Source of the DNA: Antedon bifida
Lineage: Eukaryota > Echinodermata > Crinoidea > Comatulida > Antedonidae
Length of the DNA stretch: 64,000 nucleotides
Direction: 5' to 3'
NCBI GenBank assembly: GCA_963402885.1
Contig: OY727100.1
Location: forward strand, 992,001-1,056,000
Shown: positions 43,376 to 58,300 of the stretch, in pieces
Position numbering within the stretch: the first letter of the stretch is position 1
Layout of the letters: the number at the start of each line of letters is the position of its first letter
Made by a program: the position numbers and the translations under genes
The notes under the pieces: generated by a model
Database searches by the model: none
What the model saw: the letters and a program-made list of their open reading frames with translations, nothing else
Told to the model about the DNA's origin: nothing

Positions 43376-46300
43376 ATGGCAAGCCAGAGACCAAAACGAC
43401 GAATAATTCCTAAGAAATTGGTACGTGAAATTTTCTTTTTTCATCCATGACAAAATTACAATTGTTTTACCATGGAATTTCTGTATGTTATGCTATTGTA
43501 TAAGATAAAATACATCTGGAGCTAATTTATCTGATTACTAATCTTAACAAAGATCAATATTTACTGATTTAGATCAATATGATTGCTTATCGACAAGTAT
43601 TTAAATGTTAAACATACCGATCTCTCATAGCACTGTTAAATACAGTTATGTCATTATGTTTTTTTGTTTGTTTATGATAATCACATACTGTAGGTTCATG
43701 AGATTTTATGGATTTCATCATGTGGTAAAAAAATGACAAAATATTTTATATTTACTAATACTACTACTGTACAGGTACTCTATACAGTTTTAGGACTTAC
43801 AATATTTCCACGGTTTGTTTCAGTGGCAGATACATGATTTTGAAATAGGGTGCCCAGGGCCTAAAAATGGTGAAATGAAGGGTTGAAGTTAATTTGATGT
43901 CCTATCTTTTACATTACAATTTGCGAACATTTATGGGGCTCGTGGGCCAGCTGGGTCTCCCCATTGGATCTTCCCCTGTGTTTTTAGCTGACAATGCGGA
44001 CTAAACTAAATATTGCTAGTCTACCATGTTGAAATTTAGCTCTGATCTACAGTAGATGGCCTGAAAACCCCCTTTGCCAGCGAAGTTAGTTCTTAGCTAC
44101 CCGTTATATAGTAACCTTACTGTAATATCAGCATTGGTTAACTGTACCAACAGAAAAAAACCAGTTTTGACCTAAATCCAAAATAACTTTTTTAGCCTTA
44201 AACTCGAGGCTTTGTTGTGGCTAGTGTGTCTATTGGCTTGTATCCAATATGGACAACAAAGCTAATCACAATCAACTTTAAGCACTAAAATAAGTTCATA
44301 AAAATATATGTTGATAAGCTCATTCACAAATCATTGACCTGTTAACAAGTTCAAGTACGTTATTGGTAACAAAACTATAACTGTACATTTATTGGTGTTT
44401 AAAATTATTTTACATGTTTACAGTACATTGATGGTTTTCCTCGTTTTTATACTAGTGTTAAGTACACAGTATTTGCATAGTCTCAGGCACTGGACAGCCT
44501 CCATAGCCTGTACAGTGTCACTGTCAGTTATGTTCCAGGCTCGGTGTGTGATAGTAAATTTAAGTTAAGTTGAGCTTCAGGTTTTGCCAGCAATATTTGG
44601 TGGATTAAATTGGCTCCTAATCGGTGTTGAAAATGCTGTTACATACAAGATAATAAATTATACACTAAATATAACATACAGTATACATACATCTTAAGTT
44701 TTATATAAATTCAGTACTTCACTTTAATTGTCCGGAATTGATTTCTATATTGGAGGACACTGGCTACTGAAACTGATTTAACTCTATCAAATCAAGATAT
44801 ACAGTACCCTGTACTTGTACAAGAAATGTATCCCAAATACAGTAATATTCAGTATAACTGGGTACTACTGTACAGGTTTCATAAATGGTTGTCATAGAAT
44901 ATCTGCATTATTTGCAAAGAATTCAGTTGTTAATAATGAACTAAATTTTGAGTATAATAGAACGATTCCCAGGCCAGGCATTCATTCATGTTATGAGCTG
45001 TTGACACTTGTATACCACAAGTAATTCACATTGTACTTAATATCTCTACCAAAACTGTATTGTATACAAAAATCAAACCATGAATGCTAGAAACGGCATT
45101 ACATTATGATGATTTGGGGGCTGGCTACTGTAGGTAAGGTCAGTAAGCCTTCTGTATGTCTGTATCTCTATTAATACTGTAATCCAAATGAAACCCGCAT
45201 AGGGTATTTCATAGCAATGCGATTCTACTGTATTGTTAGTTACAATACATACAGGTACAAAATAATGTCTGTATCTATACAAATAATATGCAGGCATCCA
45301 AAAGAAACCTACATACTGTATTTCAAAGCAATGGGATTCTTTCTACTGTATATCTGAAAAATAAGCGATGCGATATCCTTACAGATGTTGGTTTATAAAG
45401 TACTGTACAGAATAGTGTCTGTATTCTGTACAAATAATATGCATATAGTACTGTGCATCCATCCAAAAGAAACCAGCATACATACTGTGTTTCATAGCAA
45501 TATGTATGAGGCTACTCTACTGTATATCTGATAAGCCATAACTGCCATATCCCTACAGATGTTAAGTTTAATCTATCTGGTTAATAGGTACCGAATGGTA
45601 CTGGTAATTAACATGCATTTCCAGGCTGCTTTTGAAGCTACAACTGTCAGAATTAATCTCTAAAATTGGTTGTAATTTCTCTGGCATTTTGCCTGATAAT
45701 TTGTGTCAGTTTGATCATATCCTTAACTCCTCCTAAGTTCCAACAGCATCTTTTGATGGATTCAATGTCTTCTGTGTTGGATTTTAATTAACACGTTTAA
45801 CTGTCAATTTCTGCTGTTTTTTTATTTTAATGTCACATTCCTGATGATGACCAAATAAAGATCGTTTGCATCATGGCTTGCCTCTCATTAGAGTCAGTTT
45901 TATACTGTATGTTATTTTAATGTGTTATTTTAAATATTTATAAGATTTGTGTTGCACATTATTTATTTTTTCTGAATTTTCACTGTTATTATCAGAATTA
46001 GGAAAGAAACCATCCCCAGGTTTTCAATGAAATAGTTTCAAATCTTCCCTGTATCATTCCAGTAATTTAGATATCCCATGATGTGTATGGGTGTGTGCTG
46101 TAGCAAACATTTGTAATAATCAACAAACATGTTCTCTCTTATGATTTTTATACAGGGTTTCTTAAAGGTAGTAAAGTGTATTAATGTATACTTAATTCAT
46201 AAGCACCTTATAAGCAGTAAGCAATAACCTGTAAAGTACAAGGCCAATCAGACACTCTCTCAACTGCTTTTGATACTGTTTCTGTCTGCTCAAATTAATA

Positions 46301-49300
46301 AACCATTCTTTGTCATATTATTCAAATTTTCTAACAATTATCTGCTTCATTGCAAGTGTTAAAGTTCGTTTCCTCAATGTACTCATCAATTATTTATGGT
46401 AGTAATATTAATGCATTAAATTATCATTCATTTTTGCTATGTTTATTTACTGTAGATTGAATGTGTTACAAAGAAACATTCAGTATTTTAATATTCTACT
46501 AGGGAACATTGTGTTGCCAGCCAGTAACACGTTATTGTACGCATTTATCAGCACATAGTCTAGTACTGTAGCCACAAACTAACTGTATATTTATGTAACT
46601 GTAGATTTAATGTGTTAGAAAGAAACCGTCAGTATTTTAATGTTCTACTAGGGAACATTGTGTTGCCAGTCAGTAACACGTTATTGTACGCATTTATCAG
46701 CACATAGTGTAGTAGCCAAAACCTAACTGTATATTTCCTACGCCAAATTAAAATTGATTAGCCGTTTATTTATAGCTAATCAAAAATTGTTAGTGAAAAT
46801 TGTTCCTGTAATTAGTTACTGTAGTCCAGCAATGTACTGTATTGTACTGTATTGTACTGTATATACTGTACAGTACATTTCTGTGTGTGTTTCAGCCAAG
46901 TGTACAGTCTGTAACTAATTGTAACACCATTAATCCACACAACCTCCGAATATTATTATGAGGAAAGAAAACATAACTCTTTGTAGCTAGACTTATAAAG
47001 TACTATAAACAAAAATTAAATATGATAATAAAAAGTTAAAAAGAAACCAGGATTCTGGCAAACATTTCTTGAAACAGTAATAACTACGTACTGTAGTTTT
47101 CTTATCTTATCAAAACATAAAAGATTATTTGTTCCTAGATTTCCTACATGTTTTGCTTTAATTTTTCCTGTTTAAAAGGAACAGTATTGTGTTATTGCAC
47201 CTTGGTCAGGTAGTGCACTGTATCTCTCATTAGGTGCTGGCAGCCATTTTAAGGCAATACTACTGATTGATCAGATTAGTACAAAAACAGTACAGATGTA
47301 CACTTTTTTCTTTCTAAATGTTGTGTTTTTTAACAAAATAGTGTTTCTGTACAGTACTGTACATTCATATTAAAAAATACTATAGCAAAAAATATGGTTT
47401 CTTTGATCAAAATCTAGAATAATAATATCGGTCAGTTACTGCTTTTATAATAACAAAAATGGTGTTTCTATACTGTATATTCATAAAATACTATATACTG
47501 TAGAAAAAATGCAATTCAAACCTACCCTGTATGGTTTCTTTACTCAAAATCCAGAATGATAATTAGCAGTTGGTATACTCTACAGTAATTGTATTGTTTT
47601 ACACTGATTTTATTCATACCGTCCCTTTAATTGTACAGTAGTAACCTTCGTATGAACCTTTATGTTAAGATGAAATATTATGTAGATATTTACAGTACAA
47701 CATTTCAAAGTGTTGCTATTATGTTAAAACTTGAACTTTGGGATATACTGTATGGTAATGCAAAATGGCTATTGTTGTCTTCCATCAAATAGATTCCATA
47801 CAGATTTTGACCATACTCCTATAAATTTACATTTAATACGATGATATGATTATGACTACAGACATTTTATTTGGGGCTAAATAAAGGCAATTTGTATAAT
47901 ATTGTGTTTGGATGGTAACTCTTATAATTTGTTGACACTGACAGTAAATTTACAGAGACGAAAATGTAGCTAAATTTTGAGGGGAAAATACAGTAGTTTA
48001 GAAAATGGCAATGTAAAGGCCTGCCAATGTACATATTGTACTTAACAGTGTGTGAAATTAGCTGACGGCAACAAAGAAAGGAAATTGGTATTGCTACTAT
48101 TAAACATTAAATGTACCCTACAGTAGTACTTGTAGTAGTATTTATTCCCTCCATACTGTATCACTTGATAATACACAATATAATACTTAATAATAAACAT
48201 TTCAATGGTTCAAATATCAAAAGATTAAAGTCTAGCTTTTGATGAGAAAATAATTTATATTTAAAGGATCATTTCACAAGCTTTAATTTGTCCATTATTT
48301 TCTGACCTTTTCAAATAAAATCACTACAGAATGTGACCTTCTGTGAGGGCCATTGAAAGTTCAAGTTCAACCAAGGTTTATTCTGTAGGACAGTGATTTA
48401 TAATTTATTAACATTTGTTATTTATAGAAATGCCGCCATTATTATAATTCAGTATGGTAGGTACCAGTCATTAGTTATTGTTACTGTTATTGTTATTCTT
48501 ATTGACACATTGAAATCAATAATCAAATTCTGCGGAAGTTATGTTCTTTGCACCAATTGTTATTGAAAACAACCAATGAAAAGGTGAACATTCAATTCTT
48601 GCTTGTGATTGGTCAATCTTAATCACTTGCTTCTCAATTCTTGACCTTTTAAACTAAGTACTCTAAAAATTTTTTTCTAGACTTTAACTTATTTTGTTGA
48701 TTATTGGAGTAATTATTAAAGTACAATAATTGTGTACACTAGAAACATCTTCAAATATTCTTATTAATGTGCAAGAAAATAGATTATATAATTGTATTAT
48801 AAGCTATTTAAACTTAATTTTAACATAAACTTATCTAAGAACATACTATAGATTAACAGTGTAATATAAATTGTAATTGTCTGAATGTGCCATAAATCCA
48901 AAATAGATTCAAAATCTATGCAAAACACTGATAATAATATTTAAATAGAAAGCATATTAAAATGATTAGTGCGTATACTTCATATAAATTATCATTTAAC
49001 CTTTAACCCAATTTCAAATTAATGTACTTTGTTCAAAATGTTAAAAAACACCTCAAAATCACAACCTCAATTCTAATTTACATAGCAGGTTACATCTAAT
49101 TAGTGAATTCATGATGACCTCTCTGTGACCTCATTGTGAAATTGCCGTAAAAAATACCTTTTTTGCCAAAAATTGCTGTCGTAACATAGCCAAATATCTA
49201 AATGGGAATTAAAGGTACACAATCGCGAATGACACAAGTTTTGGTCATACAGTTTAGGAGGAGTCTGGGTTAGTTATCAGAAGTCAAAAGTACATTGTAT

Positions 49301-52300
49301 TCCTTGAATAGTACATTTGAACACAAAAACCACGAAACAAGGCTTTCATATTTTTTGCATCAAATTACATGGTTTTGACCAAATTCAGAGAAGACTATTG
49401 TACACACATTTTGACCAATCTATGAACTCAGCAAAACCACACATTGGTTCATTTGATGACAAGTCACATGCTGTCCAACCAATTTAAACTGATCTTGTAA
49501 AGACGACAAAGGACTGCCATTTTGAATTTTATTTATCCATGGTAAATGTGGTTGACAGGCTGCATACACAGTTACACCACAAGACTATAGATTTCAGTTT
49601 TTATTCATCAGATTGTACTGTATGTAGTGTTCATAACATTTAATTCAATTCAAAATAACATTTATTTATTTCATTTTAAGATTTAAACAATAATGGAATA
49701 AATAAGACATAACATAGACAAATAATAATTTGCGGGTGGAAGGAAGAAGGCAGGCTCCCAGAAAGATACAGGATCTTGAGTCAGGTCTTCCTTGGACACA
49801 AAACGAAGGAACATTTCAGTAAATGGTCCATTTTTCCCTAAAATCTTCTCTAGTACAGTAACTATAAAAATCTGTTACATTTGCAATTAATAAACAATTG
49901 ATTATAATATTACATGAAGCTAGACTTAAAGGTCAAAGGGCATTTCAAAATTTAGTAGACCAATAATCTTGTAATAAGTAAATTAGTTAGGTCTCTTGTG
50001 AGAGTTTCCTTCACCTTGTGATTGATAGCCTTACTGGCTCACTGCCATCATATGATGTGTTAATGAAGCCCTTAAATTCACTTGTAAAGTTATCGTGTAG
50101 AGGGCTTGAAATCTGCTAATACATTTTTCATAATTGCTAGTTGAACATTTTATTAATGTTCGATGTTAGAATTATTATACAGTTGTTCCTTGATTTGACT
50201 GTCAGTATGTTCTGGATTATCATGACATGTTTTACCAATTATACAGGGCACATTCACTTCAACTTGACCTGTATGTAATCTTATGAACAAATCTTATGTT
50301 ATAACCAATCAATGCCAATTTACACCGGGGAGCGGTAAGCAGAAAAATGCGTACCTTGTCCCCAATCTGTATCTATCCTGAGCGGAAAACCGCCCGTCCG
50401 CTCCGCGTTGTGTATAAATGGTCATAAGGAATAATAACATAGATCTGATTCTACAGGTATATTTTTACTACCGTTACTGCTCACTTGTGTAAATTAGCCT
50501 TTATGCCATTGTAACTACCTCTTTCACATCGACTAGCAAAACTCTGGAGTTTACACACACCGGGACATACAAACCTGTAAACACCTGTATGGTGTGTGCT
50601 TCTGTGTGTGTGGAAAGGGGTATTGGAAACCCTGAGGAGTTTCTGCTATCTTGGGTATTATGTACGGTATTTATTTGGCTCAGAAATAGGCCCTAGATCA
50701 GTCGCCATTGGCATTTTTGTAACATGCCTCCTTACATACAAACCACAGGAATTTTATTTGTGCAATGATAAACATGCATAATAGTTTCATTTTGTTATCT
50801 TTGAATTACATCATATAGGATATTATCCCATGTGTAATGGTATGCCAACTAAATATAATACTGGTCACACCTGTTGTGATTGGGGACATAACATTAATGT
50901 TGTTTTGGAAATGTTTCATCATTACATTTATCACAACACTTCTTTTTCTGTTTCTCTTTGCTTTGCTAACATAGAATTTTGAATGTTAAAGATGTATTGT
51001 CCCTTGAAACACAAAAAATGAAACACAAAAAATGAAAATATTCTAAATTTAAATTGGCCATATCAAAGTAATATTAAAGTTATTCACTTTAAGTCGAAAA
51101 TTACGTAATTAACAGGTAAATTAATTTGATTACATTTCGTCTGGAAAATCATCGCGAGCAAAAGTAAACAAAGATTTCAAACCACGAGTATGCATTATGC
51201 ATGATGCTAATTAGGATTGTTTACAACTCGTCACGGTTCAGAAGGTATTTTCAAACAGATCGTGAGGAAGTTTTATGATTATGCATACAGAGTAGCCAAA
51301 CAAGCGCCTTGCATTATGAGATATATATTAACTGGAAGTCAAAGTTATTTTTTGAACCAAAAAACGTCTGTATTTCAGTTAAATGATTTTTTTTTCGACT
51401 AATTTTTGGTGAAAGTTAATAACTATTATGATGCTTCAAATGACCCACTTTTTTTCAAAATCTTTATTTTTTAATTTTTTTGGAATTAGTCAAAGGGACA
51501 ATACATCTTTAACATACATGACTTTTTAACTAAAGCTCTGTATGTACACTATCAATTCAAACTAGTTTGACAAAAAAAGTGTGATATGCCCAAATATGGT
51601 AGTGATATGCCCAAATATGGTAGCGATATGACATCATGATGTCCATATATGGGCACATCACAATCAAGTTTGATAGTGTAGATAGAGCTTTACAAATCCA
51701 ATATGGGAAAGGCAAGCATGAACACAGTGGCTGCAAAGGAGGGCTTGTTTTTATTGCTATGTGTTTGCCCTGTTTCTCTGTAGTTTTACTGTAATATGTA
51801 GTACAGCAGTATATAAACTTGAACTTAAATTGGCAACTTCACTTTATTATGGCACAAAGCCTAGTGATAATTGAGGAGATAGTATGATACCTACTTTAAA
51901 AGTGATAACAAAATAGGCCAGGTGACATCGATCATCATCAACAAGTATCATAACAAACATGCCCTAAGAATATCATAATAAATATTGTAAAAAATATTAT
52001 ACATGTAGTGAAAACAGTACTGTATTGTGTACTTGCCAGTTTCTAATAATATCATAGTTTTGTTTAGTTTACATTTATGTTAAAATCTTTTATTTGATTT
52101 ATTTATATAGTAATGTATGTTTGTTTTTAGATGACATACTGTAGACAATAGGAAGAGATTTAAACTATGTTTGTTGCTGAATCCTTTAAAGTACTTCTTA
52201 TCGGCAAAACAATGCCATTTTATTTGCAATTCTTTAAGTATTTCACAATATTCTTTGTGTACCACGTTGCCAGGTACCATTTAAGCTTTCTGAAAAGATA

Positions 52301-55300
52301 AAATTAAAATCTAGATCTAAATCAGATCACTTAATTCCAAACCATTTCATCCCAACTCTTATCATGAGTTTAAACATACAATAGTACTATAGATATAAGG
52401 TTGATTTGTACACTAAATGCATGGCCTATTTCTTGGTTACCGTGGAGACTTGAGGCTCATCCTACTGAGTATAAGTGAAATATGATATGATATCACTTTG
52501 TCGGTTTGTAATGTTTGGTACCTATTAAATGTATTCATGTTGTTAGCTACTAATATTCACATATTTTAACCATTAATGTTTTGATTAACAATATTTCATT
52601 TTTTTATTTGTTTCCAGGATGATGATGGAATGCATTGGCGGGAGGAACAAGACATCCTCAAAGCTATGTATGCATCGATACGAGGATATCAACCACCGAC
52701 AAGCTCCAACGAGGAAGAAGAAACGGAGAAGGTTAAACCGAAGAGAAAGAAAATATATATCAACAGTAAAATAGAAAAACTAACAACAAGCTGCAATCAT
52801 AGTCCAGTGTCTACAAACAGTACTACTACTACTACTAACTTAATCGCATCAACTAGGACTAGGCATACATCTAGCCTAATAAAGACCAAGAAATTCACAG
52901 CTGCTGCTGCATTGCATACGTATGCAAACAACTTGACTAAGGTACCAGAGCTCGTAAAAAGCCAGTCTAAGTTAACCAAGTCTGCAAAGAACCAAGATAT
53001 TAAGGTACCTCAGCCGGTAAAAGCTAAGATACCAGAGTTTACAGATCAGACTAAGCAGCCTTTTAAGAGCCAGGCTAAAATACCGGCAAAGAGGGAACCA
53101 AAGGCACCCGAGCCTCGGTATCCACGTCGTACTGGTAAAACGAAACCCAAAATTAATATTCCAGGTGCGAGAATCGGTTGGCCTGGAAGAAAACCTGCTT
53201 TAGTAGAGCCATCGCCAATAAATGGAGATAAAGATAAAACTGAGTAAGTTAAAGAATAATATATAAAATTACTAACTGAATCATTGAATCATAAAATACA
53301 AGAAAAGATACCCAGCATGGTTTTCAAATATAGATAATTATTTACAGGTTAGATTTTATTATTAGAATAGAATTAGAATCGTTGTTATACCCTGTGAATG
53401 CACATTGGTATAACAACCGTACCAATGGTTACAGTAACAGGGATGGTTGCAGGGAGTATTTTCCCCTGACAGACTTTACCGAGTTGACAAACCTTTGTAC
53501 CAAGCTGGGTATATAAAGAAGGAAAAAGAAAGGAAGAGGTAGAGAGAGGAAAAGACAAAAATGGGAAGGAAGATAAAAAAGTAAAAATTCTAACTTAAAA
53601 CTACCACTTGCATACTATATTGTACGTGTTGTACACATTGACTAAATATGACATAATGTTATTAATGTGTTTCCTATGTTGCACATCAAAGGATCGCTAA
53701 TGTTATTGTGATCAATAACATTCTGTCATCATACATTTGTATTAGTTCTTGGTGGCTTCAATTGCTTCTAGGTCAATTACATTTGACGACATTCTCAATT
53801 TACTATTAAAACACATAAGCATCTAGTCTAAGTTCAAATTACATTACCAGACTACTGACAGATTTTTTGTTAGCAGACGACATTGAGGTCAGGATGTACT
53901 GTTGCTTACTGACCCAATTCGTACATAAGGTCCTGTTCAAATTAATTAAATGAGTGATGATTAGATGGGTTAACTTTCTTGTTAAGTAATTGAATCCATA
54001 TAATCATATACAGTGCCATATTGATAAATTTAACATTAATATATTAAGAGTACATATTAAAATGAGTATACATGGTCATATACAGCACACCTGCATGCTA
54101 TTAACATACAGTACAAGATTTGATTTGAGTTACAACCCTGGCACTAGGTCAGAATTGAACCCTGGACCTTGGGATTGGAAAGCAAGCACGTTAACCACCA
54201 AGCTACAGCTCCACTACTATGCTCACTATATGGAGCCTAAGTCCTAGAATGGTTGAGTGAAGAGCTAGCATTCAGACTGCTATTATTAAATCTCAAGTGG
54301 TTTAGCTTTGAAAACAAGGAAATGTAACATGCCTTAAGCTAATTGACAACATTAATACATATTATACACTCATGAAGTCACATTAACAGACTTATCAAAA
54401 AAATACTTACTGTACTATTAAAAAAGATTGTTATAGTAGAAAGTAATTGTATACAAAAAGAAAAAAACAATCTCCCCTTTTACATTAGAGACACGCCCTT
54501 AGTTAGAATGACACACCCTTTGACTATACAGCAGTTTGTCAATGACAGCTATTGTCTGTCACCAGTGCTTCACTCTCCCACCCCCTTTTTTACATTAGAG
54601 ACACCCCCTTAGTTAGAAACACACGCCCTTAGTTAGAAAGACACGCCCCTTTGTCTATACAGTAGTTTGACGATGACAGTTGTCTGTCTCTCCCCAGTGT
54701 TCCACTTTTATGTTCCCCTGAAAGGAATAAAATAAAAATACATTATTTGCTATAAAATAAGGCAGAAATTGAGTAAAAGGACGATTCCCTAAAGACAAGA
54801 TAATGGTTTAATTCCAATGTCTTAACTGTGAATAACTAAAGTTGTGTAGTTGTACGGATTGTATCGTTCAGAATTCTACTGTACATTTGTAAAATGTCTC
54901 ATTCTCGTTACATCTGTTGCCATGCTGTCTCCCAATTACAGTTTTGAATTTTCTTAACCGTAGGATTGTGTCTACTTTGGCCTTTATTAATTTGTGGACA
55001 TTATACTCATGAAACCTCTCTGTAGAAAACTCTTGTTCGGTTTTTTTTTTCTTTTAGATGCATTTAAAAATAGTTAATTGCTTGTTCAAATTCTTTTTTT
55101 TTCATTAGAGCTATTAAACACTCAAATGAAAACAATTGGTGCTATTTTTACAGTAGGAGATTGTAATGGATTATTTAAAGTGAAAATACACTACTGTATT
55201 TCCTTAGCAAAATAAGTACATAGTTAAAATAGAATATTTACTATAGTGATATAAGTAGTTCTTTGATAGTAAACCAATAAAACTCACAGAAAAACTCACA

Positions 55301-58300
55301 GATGTACTGTACACAGATTAGTCACACAGTACTGTGTACATACAATGTCTGGACAACTATATAGCATAACACACCAAAGTACTGTATAATCTCTTGTTTA
55401 TTAAGGGGATGCTTTCCTTTGAAACGAATGAGAAGTAATATACAGTATGTTTAATAACACAAAAAAGAAAAAGATAGAAAGAAGACACTTTTTTGGGTCC
55501 TAAAGGTGTCCATCAGGGGGTCCAATAGGGGTTCTACAGCATGAACCTATAATTAGGTCCATGGTTACAGTAGGCCTACTTTTTAAGAACTCATAAATTT
55601 GAAAACCTTTCAACAAGAGACATAAACAATAAGATAAGTCTGAGGATTGTGAAGTTAAAATGTATTTATAGCAATTGTCGCCTAACCCTAAGAAAATCCT
55701 TCGCAAATTACATTGTGTTGAACGTTCAATGGTTCAAATGAATATGAAGGCCATTGGTTTTCTACTATAATCAGATATCAAATAGTGTTATTATTTATTA
55801 TTAGATTATAGACCACATAACAACCCATGAAACCACATGTAACTGGTATTGAGCCAAACAGCTTGTGATCACTCAACCAAATGTGTTAATACCTGCTATA
55901 TTATATCTATATCATGTGGTTGATTTGATTAAAATAGTAATAAACGGATTTTGCTTTTAAATTTGTGAAAGAATCCTGCTAAAATTCTATCAATTTCCTA
56001 TCGTTCTGATTAAATTTCCGTGCTTGTTAATTTGAGATTTCTTTCTGAAGAAAGTGGCAGTTTCTAAGATTGTGTACCCACTGAAATTAAGATTAAGGTT
56101 GAAATGTACCATCTGTTTGTGATCATGTACATATTGCTTTCGGCTTATAATATGATTCAGACCTTATGGTGTGGCATTGAGTCTGAACGGCTTTAAATTT
56201 TAGAATAGAATACTCTTGATTGTATACTCTACTAACTACTGTGTATTTATACACAGTGAAGAGGTCTAGAAAGCTGGAATACTAGTCGTATCTAGCGACG
56301 CCTTACAGAACTTGTGTATTTATCAGAATGTTTATTTGAAAAATTGCACATAAAGCATACGTGGCATATGAATTACATGTAGTTTCAATATTACATTAAA
56401 ATGTTATTTTATTTACTCTTGTTATGAAATGTATGAAAATATAATTATATCAACACAACGTATTAATTAATAGAAAATTACAAATTGAAACATTATAAAT
56501 TGCTAGAAATCGAGCCAGATCAGAATCTTAAGTTTATCAATTCAGTGTATTGTACTGTAGTGTGTTCACCCACTGGCTGAGTTGGTGCTGAGTTGGTGGA
56601 GGGGTAAGTGGGCGAACCCTAAATCTTCCACAGAAATGGACCGATTTCTACTCATTATCCCACCCACCTCCTCCTACCACACTCTGTATTCATTTCCTCA
56701 TTGCATACTAAGCTACCCACTCACACTATATTCATGAATTAACAATGAACATAAAATGGAATTGATACAAAAGCCTTTACTACTTTCCATTAACAATTAA
56801 CATAACATTGAATCATTAAACTGCATCCGTACATAAAAGCCAAACAACATTTTTTTTAATCAATGAAACAAAATACTAACAAAGACTGGGACAAAGAACC
56901 TGTTTGCTGCAGGATATGAGATCCAAATACAACGGTGGCGGATCATCAACTTCCTCTTGTAGTTAAACAGTATTGTAGTTTACTCAAATATGGATTATTG
57001 GGTTTAAACTAAATCATAGTAAAACAGGCTGGTATGAATGGCTTAAGGGTTTTTATAGTACACATCGCCGGTTGTACACTTATTTGCAAAAACTAAATAT
57101 AACAATACCTAAACAAAAGGTTCATCTGTGAAGTTTACTTAAGTTGGTTTGGAGTTTACTGAAGTCAATTTGTTATCTACTGTTGTTATCAAATACCTTT
57201 ATCAACATATACACAGTACAATACAAAGTAATACAAACATGAAATGTATTGATTGAAATTTTATGTCGTTGAGAGGGCAACAAATTGGTTAATATTTAAC
57301 TTCAATTTCACATCACAATAATGATGCTAAATCTAGCTGAGAAATCTGTACTTCTGGTCCTATTTTACATTATATAAAATGGTTTTCCAAGTCCACTTGG
57401 TATATTTTTGAACATTCAGCACAATTACAGTATACAAAGGGCAAACCATCTGTAGGACACCACTAAATTTCAGCTACAGTAGTTATCATAAATTATGATA
57501 TTTCTATGATTTTTCAGTAGGTTTAATTTTAAAGTTTTTAATATTTTTAGATTAAAAGTTCGTGCACAAAGGAAGTTTGCTCAGTCACTACCAACAACAC
57601 CTAGTACGACACCTGTGAAGCTTTTTACCTCCGGACAACCAGAATTTGCCCGAGCTTGCCCAAAGACCGAGGACTTTCTTACATTCCTCTGCCTAAAAGG
57701 TAAATGTTGTCCATTTAGTTATTCATTATCATTTTAATCCAGACATTTGATTAATGATTTTTGTCAGGATTTTCCTAATGACATCAATCTCAATATCAAC
57801 ATTGTGTAAAGCTCAGTCTACACAATATCAAACTAGTTTGACAAAAAAAGTGTGATCTTCCCAAATATGGTAGTGATATGTCCATGAGCACATCACATTT
57901 TGTTGTCACATAAAGTTTGATAGTGTAGACAGAGTTTTAGATTCCGTTTTTTTGTTCAGTTTTGCCATTTTTAAATTTCCAAGACGAATGAATGAATGGA
58001 TGGATGGATGGATATACAAAATGTATATAAATATGAAGATGTTAAATATAGCATTTTATGTTATGATTTGTAAGACCACCTTACAAATAATTTCTTTAGT
58101 TATTTTTTACCACAAATATTTCCTACATGGTTGTAGTAAAGTTCACTCACATAAGCATCTTATCAAATTCATCTGTTGCACTTTACACTTGTCAATCAGA
58201 AATTTTAAATAACGGATTTCTACTCTCTAGAGGGCAGTGTGCACAATCTGTACTTCCTACCTATATTTAATATTTTTGTTTGATGTTCTAAGGCTCGCCA

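Larger units (their letters stand above)
43421..52617 (+). other. JARID2 intron 1
   Basis: This 9.2 kb has no recognisable coding exon. It is AT-rich and unusually dense in TACTGTA/TACAGTA words, especially between 44.4 and 47.8 kb. It contains local tandem duplications (45165-45560, 46450-46740), a GC-rich palindromic element at 50.3 kb, one family B MITE and one family A MITE. A LINE or SINE 3'-end-like TTCAATTCAAAATAACATTT occurs near 49643. Confidence 0.7.

Noticed and set aside
54130..54220. A functional tRNA gene
   Set aside because: Box motifs are present but the acceptor stem does not pair; a SINE or tRNA pseudogene explains it better.
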